From contig JAMDDL010000214.1 in NCBI GenBank assembly GCA_023488645.1, forward strand, positions 1 to 23,151: a stretch of 23,151 bases of DNA, in the 5' to 3' direction. The DNA comes from Actinomycetota bacterium (GTDB taxonomy: Bacteria; Actinomycetota; Humimicrobiia; Humimicrobiales; Humimicrobiaceae). Below, one piece after another: positions 17,142 to 23,151 of the stretch (within the stretch, counting starts at the first letter, position 1; each line of letters opens with the position of its first letter). The position numbers and the translations under genes are program-made. The notes under the pieces are model-generated. The model was not told where the DNA came from. It saw only the letters and a program-made list of their open reading frames with translations, and did not search any database.

Positions 17142-17244
17142 TGAGGCTTAAGAGTATAATAATGACGATAGAAACTACTCCGGTTGATTTAACCGGAAAA
17201 TGCTTTTGTTTTAATTCTGATATATTTAATTTAATGCTTTCCAT
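17119..17244 (-). CDS. ilv leader peptide, Val/Ile/Leu-rich
   Basis: A 41-codon ORF with ATG at 17244 and AAGGG 7 bases upstream, between the predicted promoter and ilvD. The first 22 residues are polar. Residues 23-41 read VVSIVIIILLSLILKGIIL, with 15 of 19 being Val, Ile or Leu, the three end products of the downstream genes. Four of its seven Leu codons are CTC, which looks uncommon in the neighbouring genes (not counted). A 7-bp G+C hairpin (17179-17197, TCCGGTT/AACCGGA) sits just before the control codons. The sequence ATTATACTCT occurs twice in its 3' half. The position and codon content fit a classical attenuator peptide. The alternative is a small single-span membrane protein; the overlapping terminator makes the leader reading more likely. 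Confidence 0.72.
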   Translation of the reverse strand: MESIKLNISELKQKHFPVKSTGVVSIVIIILLSLILKGIIL

Positions 17245-17288
17245 TAAAAGCCCTTAATTTCTATCATACGCTTATGAATTGAAAAAAA

Positions 17289-17317
17289 ATTTTAGCATAC
17301 ATACATAAATAAAACAA
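17289..17317 (-). promoter_or_regulatory. Probable promoter of the ilvD transcript
   Basis: On the minus strand TTGTTT (17312-17317) is followed after 17 bases by TAAAAT (17289-17294), with TGC directly before the -10, giving an extended -10 element. The start would fall near 17282, about 38 bases before the leader ATG. It lies between the upstream gene's terminator and the leader ORF, where a promoter is needed. The -35 is only a half match. Confidence 0.5.
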
Positions 17318-17328
17318 TAAAATTAAGG

Positions 17329-17370
17329 AAAAAAAATTAAGGGAATCTTTTTATTTAAGATTCCCTTAAT
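17329..17370 (-). terminator. Intrinsic terminator downstream of the protease gene
   Basis: A perfect 14-bp stem (17336-17349 with 17357-17370, ATTAAGGGAATCTT and complement) has a 7-base loop. On the minus strand it is followed by seven Ts (17335-17329). It begins ~50 bp after the protease stop codon and separates that gene from the ilv promoter. The plus-strand side is also T-rich, so it may work in both directions. Confidence 0.88.
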
Positions 17371-17422
17371 ATATTTTTATTTTATCAGATATTAAATTAA
17401 ATACTTATCATGTTATTATTAT

Positions 17423-18937
17423 TTACTTTAATTTATTTCCACAATTTGGACAGAATACTTGATTTGGTTCAACCTTGGCACCACAGTTTGCACAGAATTT
17501 AACTTCTTCCTTTTTCTCTTCGGAAGGTTTTTCTTCCTTCTCTCCCTTTGGCTGTTCTTCTTCAGTTTTAGCTGTTACCTGCTGAGGTACAGGCTGCTGA
17601 TATATTGGCGGCTGCTGAACCGGCGGCTGATTTCTTCTTCTTGTAACAACAAGAACAACTATTACAATAATTGCAATTATCAATACGAGGGGTATAACAA
17701 TTAATAATATTAAAACTGTTGTTGTAAGCTTTGAGCTTGCTTTTGTAGTAACGGGAGTAGCAGTAGTTTGTTCAATAGTTGTTTCAGCCTGTGAAACAGT
17801 AGTTGTTTCCTGAACAAGAGGTTTATCCTGTCCCATGCTGGATTGAGCTTTTGCCTTATATTCCATTACAAGCAGGTGTCCGGCGCTTAAATTTAATACG
17901 GCATCAAAATGTTTTATAGCTTCACTGAAATGCTGAAGTCTGAACATTACCAGACCTGTTTTCCATTCCTCATCAACCATTCCAAGCTTATTTTCAACAT
18001 TTAATAATGTTTTAATATCATTGCTTGGCCTGATATAATTATTTGTGGTATCCGTACCTGCAGATACAATACCTATTACATTTCCATTTTTATCAAGAAC
18101 GGGCCCGCCGCTGTTTCCGGGTCTTACATCTCCCTGAATTTGAATCCATTCAGTGCCCCCAACCATTTGTTTTCCGCTTATTGTTCCATTGGTAACAGTT
18201 GGATTTAAAGTATTATCCTGGCCAATGTCGGATGTCCATGGATAACCAATAACAGTTACAGGATCCTGGATTTCTATCATTGAAGAATCTCCAATTATTG
18301 CGCTTGAAAGTGCTCTTCCTGTCTGCGGAGTAATTCTTATTATTCCAATATCTCTTTGTTCAAATGTACTCATGGAAACAACTTCAGCTCTTAAATATGA
18401 ACTTTTTCCGGGACCTTCAGGCTGGGAAGCAACAGCAGTATTAAATTGTACATATACTTCCAAATCATAAGGCGGTCCTTCATGACCTTCAACTTTTATG
18501 TTTTCATAAGCCCAGTTCCAGTCTGCATCGGTCCAGTCATCAAGTTGTCCCGCATTACCATATGCATCCATAAGATATGCATAAATCAGATCATATTTAA
18601 ACTCGGCTTCATTAATATCGAGAACATGTCCTGCTGTTACGATATGTCCTGTTTGAGGATTTACGACAAAGCCGGTTCCTCCGAATGCTTCATAGTAATA
18701 ATCACTCCATTGATTTGTCCATGGATCAAGAACATAACCATAAAATATTGATGTTATATAGCACACCGAAGGTTCAACCAGAAGAACCTTATCTGCTGAA
18801 GTCAGTTGATAATTTGCCACATCATCCGGCAGCTTCGAGGATGAAGTTGTTTCATCAGCAAAAATAAGGGCGGTAAAACTCGAAATGAATACAAATACAA
18901 TAATAAAAATCAGGATTTTGAAAAACTTTTTCGGCAT
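17423..18937 (-). CDS. Membrane-anchored trypsin-like protease with zinc ribbon
   Basis: A 504-residue protein with N-terminal signal sequence (KKFFK then a hydrophobic stretch 8-27, likely cut near A27). A chymotrypsin/HtrA-type serine protease domain (about 50-315) follows, with triad H104 (TAGHVLD), D196 (QRDIGII) and S276 (RPGNSGGPV). Residues 325-368 look like one tetratricopeptide-type helical pair (FRLQHFSEAIKHFDAVLNL). A Thr-rich linker, a strong membrane span (407-431), RRR, a Pro/Gln then Lys/Glu-rich tail, and a C4 zinc ribbon (C482, C485, C496, C499) complete it. By topology the protease faces outward and the ribbon inward. No PDZ domain is visible, unlike HtrA. GAGGAG precedes the ATG. 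It has its own promoter and terminator, so it is likely monocistronic. Substrate and role are unknown. Confidence 0.88.
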   Translation of the reverse strand: MPKKFFKILIFIIVFVFISSFTALIFADETTSSSKLPDDVANYQLTSADKVLLVEPSVCYITSIFYGYVLDPWTNQWSDYYYEAFGGTGFVVNPQTGHIVTAGHVLDINEAEFKYDLIYAYLMDAYGNAGQLDDWTDADWNWAYENIKVEGHEGPPYDLEVYVQFNTAVASQPEGPGKSSYLRAEVVSMSTFEQRDIGIIRITPQTGRALSSAIIGDSSMIEIQDPVTVIGYPWTSDIGQDNTLNPTVTNGTISGKQMVGGTEWIQIQGDVRPGNSGGPVLDKNGNVIGIVSAGTDTTNNYIRPSNDIKTLLNVENKLGMVDEEWKTGLVMFRLQHFSEAIKHFDAVLNLSAGHLLVMEYKAKAQSSMGQDKPLVQETTTVSQAETTIEQTTATPVTTKASSKLTTTVLILLIVIPLVLIIAIIVIVVLVVTRRRNQPPVQQPPIYQQPVPQQVTAKTEEEQPKGEKEEKPSEEKKEEVKFCANCGAKVEPNQVFCPNCGNKLK

Positions 18938-18986
18938 TGTTTTCTCCTCAAGTAGTAATTTGATTTTTAAAATTTATATAAAATTA

Positions 18987-19014
18987 ATTATAAATTCTTT
19001 TTATTGACTGTCAA
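18987..19014 (-). promoter_or_regulatory. Consensus sigma70 promoter of the protease gene
   Basis: On the minus strand TTGACA (19009-19014), a 16-base spacer and TATAAT (18987-18992) match the consensus exactly at both hexamers. Transcription would begin near 18980, about 43 bases before the ATG. The strength implied suggests an abundant product unless repressed. Confidence 0.82.
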
Positions 19015-19015
19015 T
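19003..19015. promoter_or_regulatory. Palindrome over the protease promoter -35
   Basis: ATTGACTGTCAAT is a perfect 6-1-6 palindrome covering the whole -35 hexamer. A dimeric repressor bound here would block the promoter. It may also be partly a by-product of the TTGACA hexamer, since the extra symmetry needs only a few matching bases. Confidence 0.35.
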
Positions 19016-19074
19016 CAAATACCATAAAATATTATATTTTAAATAATTGTTTATTACATAAAACCTTGAAATAT

Positions 19075-19112
19075 TAATTTAATATGAAATACCGGTATTT
19101 TATATTAAATTA
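19075..19112. terminator. 38-bp inverted repeat at the end of bshA
   Basis: Positions 19075-19093 pair with 19094-19112 at 18 of 19 positions; the exception (19086/19101) is a G-U wobble in a plus-strand transcript. The centre is AAATACCGGTATTT. It covers the bshA stop codon (19105-19107) and its last codons. A hairpin here could end or protect the bsh message, but no strong T-run follows on the minus strand, so terminator is the likeliest of several readings. Confidence 0.5.
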
Positions 19113-20220
19113 TTTTCCTGTAATATTCCAGATATATCGGAATAACTATCCTGGAATCAAATTTTAAAGCTGTTTTTCGCGCTTCCGCTGACATTATTTC
19201 CATTTTTCTTTTACTGCTTAAAATATCAAGGCAAGCATTTACCATGGAGTTTATATCATCAGGGTCAAAAAGATAACCGCATACACCATTTGCTACAACT
19301 TCCTTTAATCCTCCAACATTTGTGCCTATTACCGGAAGTCCGCAGCTTAAAGCTTCAAGAGCTGAAACCCCGAAACTTTCACTTTTTGAAGGCAAAAGAT
19401 ATAAATTGGCGCTATTAAGTAAAGGAATTACATTATCCTTTCTTCCCAAAAAAATTACTTTGTCATTTAAATCAAATCTTTTTACAGTTTCCTTTGCAAA
19501 AGCAAATTCGGGACCATCACCGACAAGTATCAATTTGCAGTTGATTTCCCGGTTTATCCTGCAGAATATTTCGATTATATTCCTTATATTCTTCACGGGC
19601 CTGAAATTGGAAATATGAATGATGCCAAGTTCATTATTTTTTATCAGTCCAAGCTTCTTTTTGTCAGTCTCGTTCCGTTTATATTTTGAAGTATCAACAA
19701 AATTATAAATAACCTCAATATTTTTATTAATATTGAATGTATCAATAGTTAGTTGCTTAAGATACTTTGAAACACATGTAATCCCGTTGCTGCTTTCAAT
19801 GCAAAATTTTGTTAATTTATAAAATGAACTGTGGTTTCCAACTATCGTTATATCCGTTCCATGCAGAGTAGTTATAAATTTAAAATTGGAATCTTTGCCT
19901 AACATTCTTTGCGTTAAATATGCAGATGCTGCATGAGGAATTGCATAATGAACATGCATGATATCAAGACCCTCATTTTCAAAAATTTCAGTCATTTTTA
20001 CACTTAAAGACAGGCTGTACGGAGGGTATTTAAATAAAGGATATTCCAGAACTTCTACTTCATGAAAATAAATATTTTTATAAAATTTGTTGATTTTAAA
20101 AGGCAGTTCATAACTTATGAAATGTACCTGATGACCTCTTTTTGCAAGTTCTATACCAAGCTCGCTTGCTATAGCCCCGCTGCCGCCGTAAGTTGGGTAA
20201 CATGTTATCCCTATTTTCAT
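19105..20220 (-). CDS. bshA: N-acetyl-alpha-D-glucosaminyl L-malate synthase
   Basis: GT4-family, GT-B fold glycosyltransferase joining UDP-GlcNAc and L-malate to GlcNAc-malate, the first step of bacillithiol synthesis. The 371-residue length is typical. MKIGITCYPTYGGSGAIASELG at the N-terminus, then GHQVHFISYELPF, is the BshA signature. HVHYAIPHAASAYLT and the E-x7-E nucleotide-sugar motif in SESFGVSALEALSCGLPVIGTNVGGLKEVV follow. AAGG lies 4 bases before the ATG. Presence of bshB1 and bshC directly upstream confirms the assignment over a generic GT4 enzyme. Confidence 0.95.
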   Translation of the reverse strand: MKIGITCYPTYGGSGAIASELGIELAKRGHQVHFISYELPFKINKFYKNIYFHEVEVLEYPLFKYPPYSLSLSVKMTEIFENEGLDIMHVHYAIPHAASAYLTQRMLGKDSNFKFITTLHGTDITIVGNHSSFYKLTKFCIESSNGITCVSKYLKQLTIDTFNINKNIEVIYNFVDTSKYKRNETDKKKLGLIKNNELGIIHISNFRPVKNIRNIIEIFCRINREINCKLILVGDGPEFAFAKETVKRFDLNDKVIFLGRKDNVIPLLNSANLYLLPSKSESFGVSALEALSCGLPVIGTNVGGLKEVVANGVCGYLFDPDDINSMVNACLDILSSKRKMEIMSAEARKTALKFDSRIVIPIYLEYYRKII

Positions 20221-20260
20221 ATTGCCTTGCTCATTTTTATGATTATAAAATTGAAAATAA

Positions 20261-20288
20261 GTTATAAATTCAGTTTCCAGATTATCAA
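20261..20288 (-). promoter_or_regulatory. Possible internal promoter for bshA
   Basis: In the 99-bp bshB1-bshA gap, minus-strand TTGATA (20283-20288), a 16-base spacer and TATAAC (20261-20266) each match the consensus at five of six positions. A start near 20254 would give a ~34-nt leader. It could allow bshA to be made independently of bshC-bshB1. Confidence 0.45.
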
Positions 20289-20319
20289 AACCGTAAATTT
20301 TAAAAAAATAAAAAAAATT

Positions 20320-21036
20320 TCAATATTTTACATAATTAAAAAAACTTAAAGGATCATTAATTTTTATTCTTGAATTTATGAAATACGGCTCTCCAAAACC
20401 TGCATTGATTTTAAGCCCGAAATATCTTGATCTGGTATGCAGTATATCATTGAAAGTTTTAGTGCTTATATGTGTTATTACGTCCTTTTTAATGGTACTG
20501 AAAAATTGGGATTTATATGCGGTGACTACTTCAACTTTTTTTTCAAAGACATCTGTAATATCGGTTATAAATACCGGTTTAAATTCAAAATGCAGCATAT
20601 AGTTTAACACAATATCCGGCCTGTATGAATTCAGGGCTATTTCATACTTTACCAGGCCTGAAATAAAAATACTGTCTTTTATAAGTTTATGTGCATTTTC
20701 ATGATCAGGATGTCTGTCATTATGATAAGGGATAAGTACCATTTTTGGCTGGTATTTCCTTAATATTTCTATTACCCTATTTCTGCTTGAAATATCATTA
20801 TTAATATTTCCATCTTCAAGTTCCAGATTTTCCCTTATATCAAGTTCAAGTATGTCTGTTGCCACCTTTGTTTCCTGAGATCTGATCTTAAGGTTTCCAT
20901 TACTTGAAAGTTCTCCTCTGGTTAAATCTATTATTCCGGTTTTATAACCAAGATATTTTAATTTAAGCAATAATCCTGCGCAACCCATCTCTGCATCATC
21001 GGGATGCGGTCCAAAAGCTAAAACATCAACTTTCAT
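20320..21036 (-). CDS. bshB1: Bacillithiol biosynthesis deacetylase BshB1
   Basis: Zinc-dependent PIG-L/LmbE-family deacetylase that removes acetate from GlcNAc-malate to give GlcN-malate. The 238-residue length is typical of BshB1. Zinc motif AFGPHPDDAE (H11, D13/D14) and the second metal motif DRHPDHENAH (H109, H112) are intact. LTRGELSSNG corresponds to the family's TRGE loop. Its place between bshA and bshC favours BshB1 over a generic LmbE protein. A GGAG lies about 14 bases before the ATG, farther than usual; AAAGAA is closer. bshC ends 19 bp upstream. Confidence 0.93.
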   Translation of the reverse strand: MKVDVLAFGPHPDDAEMGCAGLLLKLKYLGYKTGIIDLTRGELSSNGNLKIRSQETKVATDILELDIRENLELEDGNINNDISSRNRVIEILRKYQPKMVLIPYHNDRHPDHENAHKLIKDSIFISGLVKYEIALNSYRPDIVLNYMLHFEFKPVFITDITDVFEKKVEVVTAYKSQFFSTIKKDVITHISTKTFNDILHTRSRYFGLKINAGFGEPYFINSRIKINDPLSFFNYVKY

Positions 21037-21055
21037 AATTTCTTTTATTGCTCCT

Positions 21056-22732
21056 TTAATTTATTTCAATTAACTTATGAAAAAAATCAAAAGTTTTAAA
21101 ATTTGTATTAATTTTATCAATCAACTCAAAACCGTATCTGTTAATATATTCAAAAATATTAATTTCTCTTTCCTGCATTTTTCCTGCAGGTAATAAATTA
21201 TTATAAATTTTTGAAAGTGCTTCAACAATAAAACTGTTTTTTTTCTTATATTCGCTGATTATTCTTTTACCTAAAATCTGTGTTTCCTTTTTTAAATTCT
21301 GCTTAATTCTTCCAAATGCATCTTCTGCTTCAATACCTTTTTCTGAAAGCTCTTTCATGTAATCCTGCAGCAGCTCAGAAAGATTGATTTCCAGATTCTG
21401 AAGGAATTTTTGATAATCAAAACCTATCAGGTTTTTTAATATTTTATTTGCCATAACATCCTGACTGGAGTCCATATCATCATAGCTTATATTTATTTTA
21501 CTCATTGCTTTTTGAACCTTTTTTTCTACAATTGCAGCAGACATCCTTGGATACAATATTGGAGGTTCGATTCCATATAACGTATAAACATCTTTTAATT
21601 GAGCATAATAACTTATTTCACCAGGTCCGCAAACAGTAATTATATTTGGGAGAACATAATCCTGAAATAATGGCCTGAGTACTACATTCAAGCTTACATT
21701 TGAAATATTTTTAAAAATTATGTCTGTTAATGCATTTTTATCCAGTTTATTTTTCCTTATTTTAAATGATTTTTCAAAAGTAAAAGTATTTTCAGTTGAA
21801 TATTTTATTTTTTCTCTGCCGTTTTCAGTATTCAGGAAAAAATCCAGATTACCTTTTGCAAGTTTAAGTTGCCGGTGATATCTTTCGTTTTCAAGTTCCC
21901 TGCCGGTAAATTCAACAATTCCATTTATTTCATTAAATTTGTTTAAATCAAAACTTATTAATTCCATTGCCAATCTTTTAATTCCTGGTATTTCAGGGTC
22001 AATAATGACAAGACCATATTTATCAAATAATTTTGAGAGAATCATTGAATAAAATTTTGATATACTTATTCCTGAACTTTTTTTCCCCGTTTTTAACAAA
22101 CTGATTATATTATTTAAAAATTCAGCAATTTCTCTTTTAAAGTCACTTTCTGCAAGGCTATCTGTTAACTTTCTTGTTGCTTCTTCATATTCATCTACAG
22201 GAAGAATTATTTTTGAATAGGAAAAGCCGCTTAAATATTCAGGTATATCAATAGAAATTTTTTCCATCTGACTGTCAGATATTTTAATGCTTTTTATTTC
22301 AGGCAGATCATTGTCATCAGAAGCATTCCAGAACATTGGTACAACGTTTAAATTAAAATTGTTTTTTAAATAACCGGCAATATTTAATAAAGTTATAACT
22401 TTATAAATTACAAAAACAGGTCCGGTAAAAATTGCAGGCTGTTGTCCTGCAATCACAGCAAAAGTATTTTCATCTTTCAGCATGTTTATATGCTTTAAGG
22501 TATTTGCACCACAACTAATTGACATATTATATTCAAGCAGTTCATTAAAGATAATCTCTCTGAATTTATTGTTATAAGAATTTCCAACGTACTTGATTCT
22601 CCTGGAATATGATTCCTTCAATCTGTAGTCATAACTGTAAAAATCCTTTAATTTGTTAAAATTAAATATATAATCATAATACAGTTTATTGTAATAAAAA
22701 TTTTCATTTATTGTGTTTTTAATAGTTATCAT
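21056..22732 (-). CDS. bshC: Putative cysteine ligase BshC
   Basis: Thought to add L-cysteine to GlcN-malate, the last step of bacillithiol synthesis (family knowledge). The 558 residues match the family (~540). Recognisable parts are AGQQPAIFTGPVFVIYKVIT (nucleotide-binding-like start of the Rossmann core), MFWNASDDNDLPEI, VCGPGEISYYAQLKDVY, and LYPRMSAAIVEKK. A long helical, coiled-coil-like stretch (about 430-520, rich in Lys/Glu) follows, which in the family mediates dimerisation. It is first in the bsh group. The ribosome site before the ATG is weak (GAAAG). The AT-rich coding bias is like its neighbours, so I see no sign of recent acquisition. Confidence 0.93.
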   Translation of the reverse strand: MITIKNTINENFYYNKLYYDYIFNFNKLKDFYSYDYRLKESYSRRIKYVGNSYNNKFREIIFNELLEYNMSISCGANTLKHINMLKDENTFAVIAGQQPAIFTGPVFVIYKVITLLNIAGYLKNNFNLNVVPMFWNASDDNDLPEIKSIKISDSQMEKISIDIPEYLSGFSYSKIILPVDEYEEATRKLTDSLAESDFKREIAEFLNNIISLLKTGKKSSGISISKFYSMILSKLFDKYGLVIIDPEIPGIKRLAMELISFDLNKFNEINGIVEFTGRELENERYHRQLKLAKGNLDFFLNTENGREKIKYSTENTFTFEKSFKIRKNKLDKNALTDIIFKNISNVSLNVVLRPLFQDYVLPNIITVCGPGEISYYAQLKDVYTLYGIEPPILYPRMSAAIVEKKVQKAMSKINISYDDMDSSQDVMANKILKNLIGFDYQKFLQNLEINLSELLQDYMKELSEKGIEAEDAFGRIKQNLKKETQILGKRIISEYKKKNSFIVEALSKIYNNLLPAGKMQEREINIFEYINRYGFELIDKINTNFKTFDFFHKLIEIN

Positions 22733-22807
22733 CTTTCAGTATTTTATATTCAATCAATTAATAAATTCGGCACCAATAATTTATTTCAGTATAAGACTGT
22801 GCATAAA

Positions 22808-22836
22808 ATTATGATTATCATTTGGAATAAGTGCAA
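22808..22836 (-). promoter_or_regulatory. Candidate bshC promoter with overlapping palindrome
   Basis: On the minus strand TTGCAC (22831-22836), a 17-base spacer and CATAAT (22808-22813; five of six matches) form a possible promoter with a ~70-nt leader to bshC. The perfect 5-1-5 palindrome ATGATTATCAT (22811-22821) overlaps the -10. Read on the minus strand, TGATAATCATAATTT matches the Fur-type 7-1-7 consensus TGATAATNATTATCA at 11 of 14 positions. A Fur/PerR-family metal or peroxide regulator is therefore possible. AT-rich DNA makes such matches common, so this is tentative. Confidence 0.35.
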
Positions 22837-22978
22837 TAAAAAATATATAAAAAATTTTCATAAAGCTATTACGTTTATAATTTCCTGATAATTTTCAGTA
22901 CCTTAACATATTAAGAATTATTAAAATTTATTACAAATACAAAAACTAAAAAATTTTAAAAATTTTTTTATTTGCATA

Positions 22979-23007
22979 TTGACATTAATAATATGAATTG
23001 ATATATT
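22979..23007 (+). promoter_or_regulatory. Strong sigma70 promoter reading rightward
   Basis: TTGACA (22979-22984), exactly 17 bases, then TATATT (23002-23007; five of six). Initiation is expected near 23014. It is the only well-supported plus-strand promoter, divergent from bshC, and it leads into a sequence visibly richer in G+C than the gap before it. Confidence 0.75.
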
Positions 23008-23013
23008 TGTAAT

Positions 23014-23151
23014 TGTCTTAGAGCCGGAGGCAACCTTTAGAAAGAACTGAAATTTGCTAACGAAAGTAAACAAAGATTAAGAAAATTTCTGAAAAGTCCC
23101 TGAGAAAAGTTCTAAGAAGAACTCCGAGATGTTAAGTAACCTAAAGTGTAA
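23014..23151 (+). ncRNA. Structured RNA, possible 23S rRNA leader and 5' end (partial)
   Basis: No ORF or ribosome site fits this transcribed stretch. It folds well. 23053-23061 pairs with 23066-23074 around a C(GAAA)G tetraloop with two mismatches. GAAATTT/AAATTTC (23049-23055/23083-23089) is an alternative outer stem. AGTTCT/AGAACT (23108-23113/23118-23123) has a 4-base loop, and CTTTAG/CTAAAG (23035-23040/23141-23146) could close the whole. The last 21 bases, GTTAAGTAACCTAAAGTGTAA (from 23131), resemble the 5' end of bacterial 23S rRNA (E. coli GGTTAAGCGACTAAGCGTAC). No 16S 3' end (GGATCACCTCC) precedes it, so this may be a 23S gene not linked to 16S. It could instead be another rRNA leader or an unrelated RNA. 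The window ends before this can be settled. Confidence 0.42.

Noticed and set aside
17244..17267. Seven-codon ORF ending TAATG on the ilv leader ATG
   Set aside because: It has no ribosome site and starts only ~15 bases from the predicted transcript start; too short to support, although the overlap is noted.
16884..17300. T-box riboswitch upstream of ilvD
   Set aside because: The conserved T-box bulge sequence (TGGNACCGCG-type) is absent on both strands; the leader peptide with hairpin explains the region better.
22811..22888. 25-codon plus-strand ORF starting in the palindrome
   Set aside because: No ribosome site and AT-driven codon content; chance ORF in the bshC upstream region.
23014..23151. 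RNase P RNA, tmRNA, SRP RNA or c-di-AMP riboswitch
   Set aside because: TGAAAAGTCC faintly resembles the RNase P GAGGAAAGTCC core and GAGCCGGAGGC faintly resembles a c-di-AMP riboswitch segment, but the other conserved blocks of these families are missing in the visible part.

Overview
The window is strongly AT-rich bacterial DNA with every recognisable protein gene on the minus strand. The readable sigma70-type promoters (TTGACA/TATAAT-like), Shine-Dalgarno sites, use of ATG, GTG and TTG starts, and 4-bp ATGA gene overlaps all fit a bacterium. The genes suggest an amino-acid prototroph that makes bacillithiol. The ilvD product is the E. coli-like type expected to carry an oxygen-sensitive Fe-S cluster. 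The ilvB-ilvN-serA-leu order recalls actinobacterial clusters (there with ilvC), while a complete bsh set is better known from Firmicutes, Bacteroidetes and Deinococcus. I therefore do not assign a phylum.

Layout, left to right. (1) 1-414 has no gene; 107-383 is a distinct, less AT-rich block bounded by inverted repeats, resembling a small non-autonomous (MITE-like) or interspersed repeat. (2) 415-4898: dnaE (DNA polymerase III alpha) overlapping larB (nickel-pincer cofactor synthesis). (3) 4968-11070: cimA, leuB, leuD, leuC and leuA, behind a good promoter at 11191-11219. (4) 11237-16883: serA, ilvN, ilvB and ilvD. (5) 16884-17422: no long gene, but a complete-looking control region for ilvD: promoter, a 41-codon leader ORF ending in a Val/Ile/Leu run, and a hairpin with U-tract. 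A separate terminator for the next gene follows. (6) 17423-18937: a secreted or membrane-anchored trypsin-like protease with a predicted cytoplasmic zinc ribbon. (7) 19105-22732: bshA, bshB1 and bshC, the whole bacillithiol pathway. (8) 22733-23151: a divergent control region with a palindrome over a candidate bshC promoter, and a near-consensus promoter pointing right into a structured RNA whose last ~20 bases resemble the 5' end of 23S rRNA.

How the genes work together. In transcription order (right to left) ilvD-ilvBN-serA-leuACDB-cimA supplies branched-chain amino acids plus the first step of serine synthesis. CimA with LeuCD and LeuB can make 2-oxobutyrate from pyruvate and acetyl-CoA, so isoleucine need not come from threonine. 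Ketol-acid reductoisomerase (ilvC), threonine deaminase and the transaminase are absent here and must be encoded elsewhere if the pathway is complete. LarB and DnaE appear to be co-transcribed passengers at the end of this cluster.

The most notable observation is the ilv leader: 15 of its last 19 codons are Val, Ile or Leu, and a 17-position hairpin arm pair followed by UUUGAUUUUUU is embedded in its 3' end, which points to ribosome-mediated attenuation.
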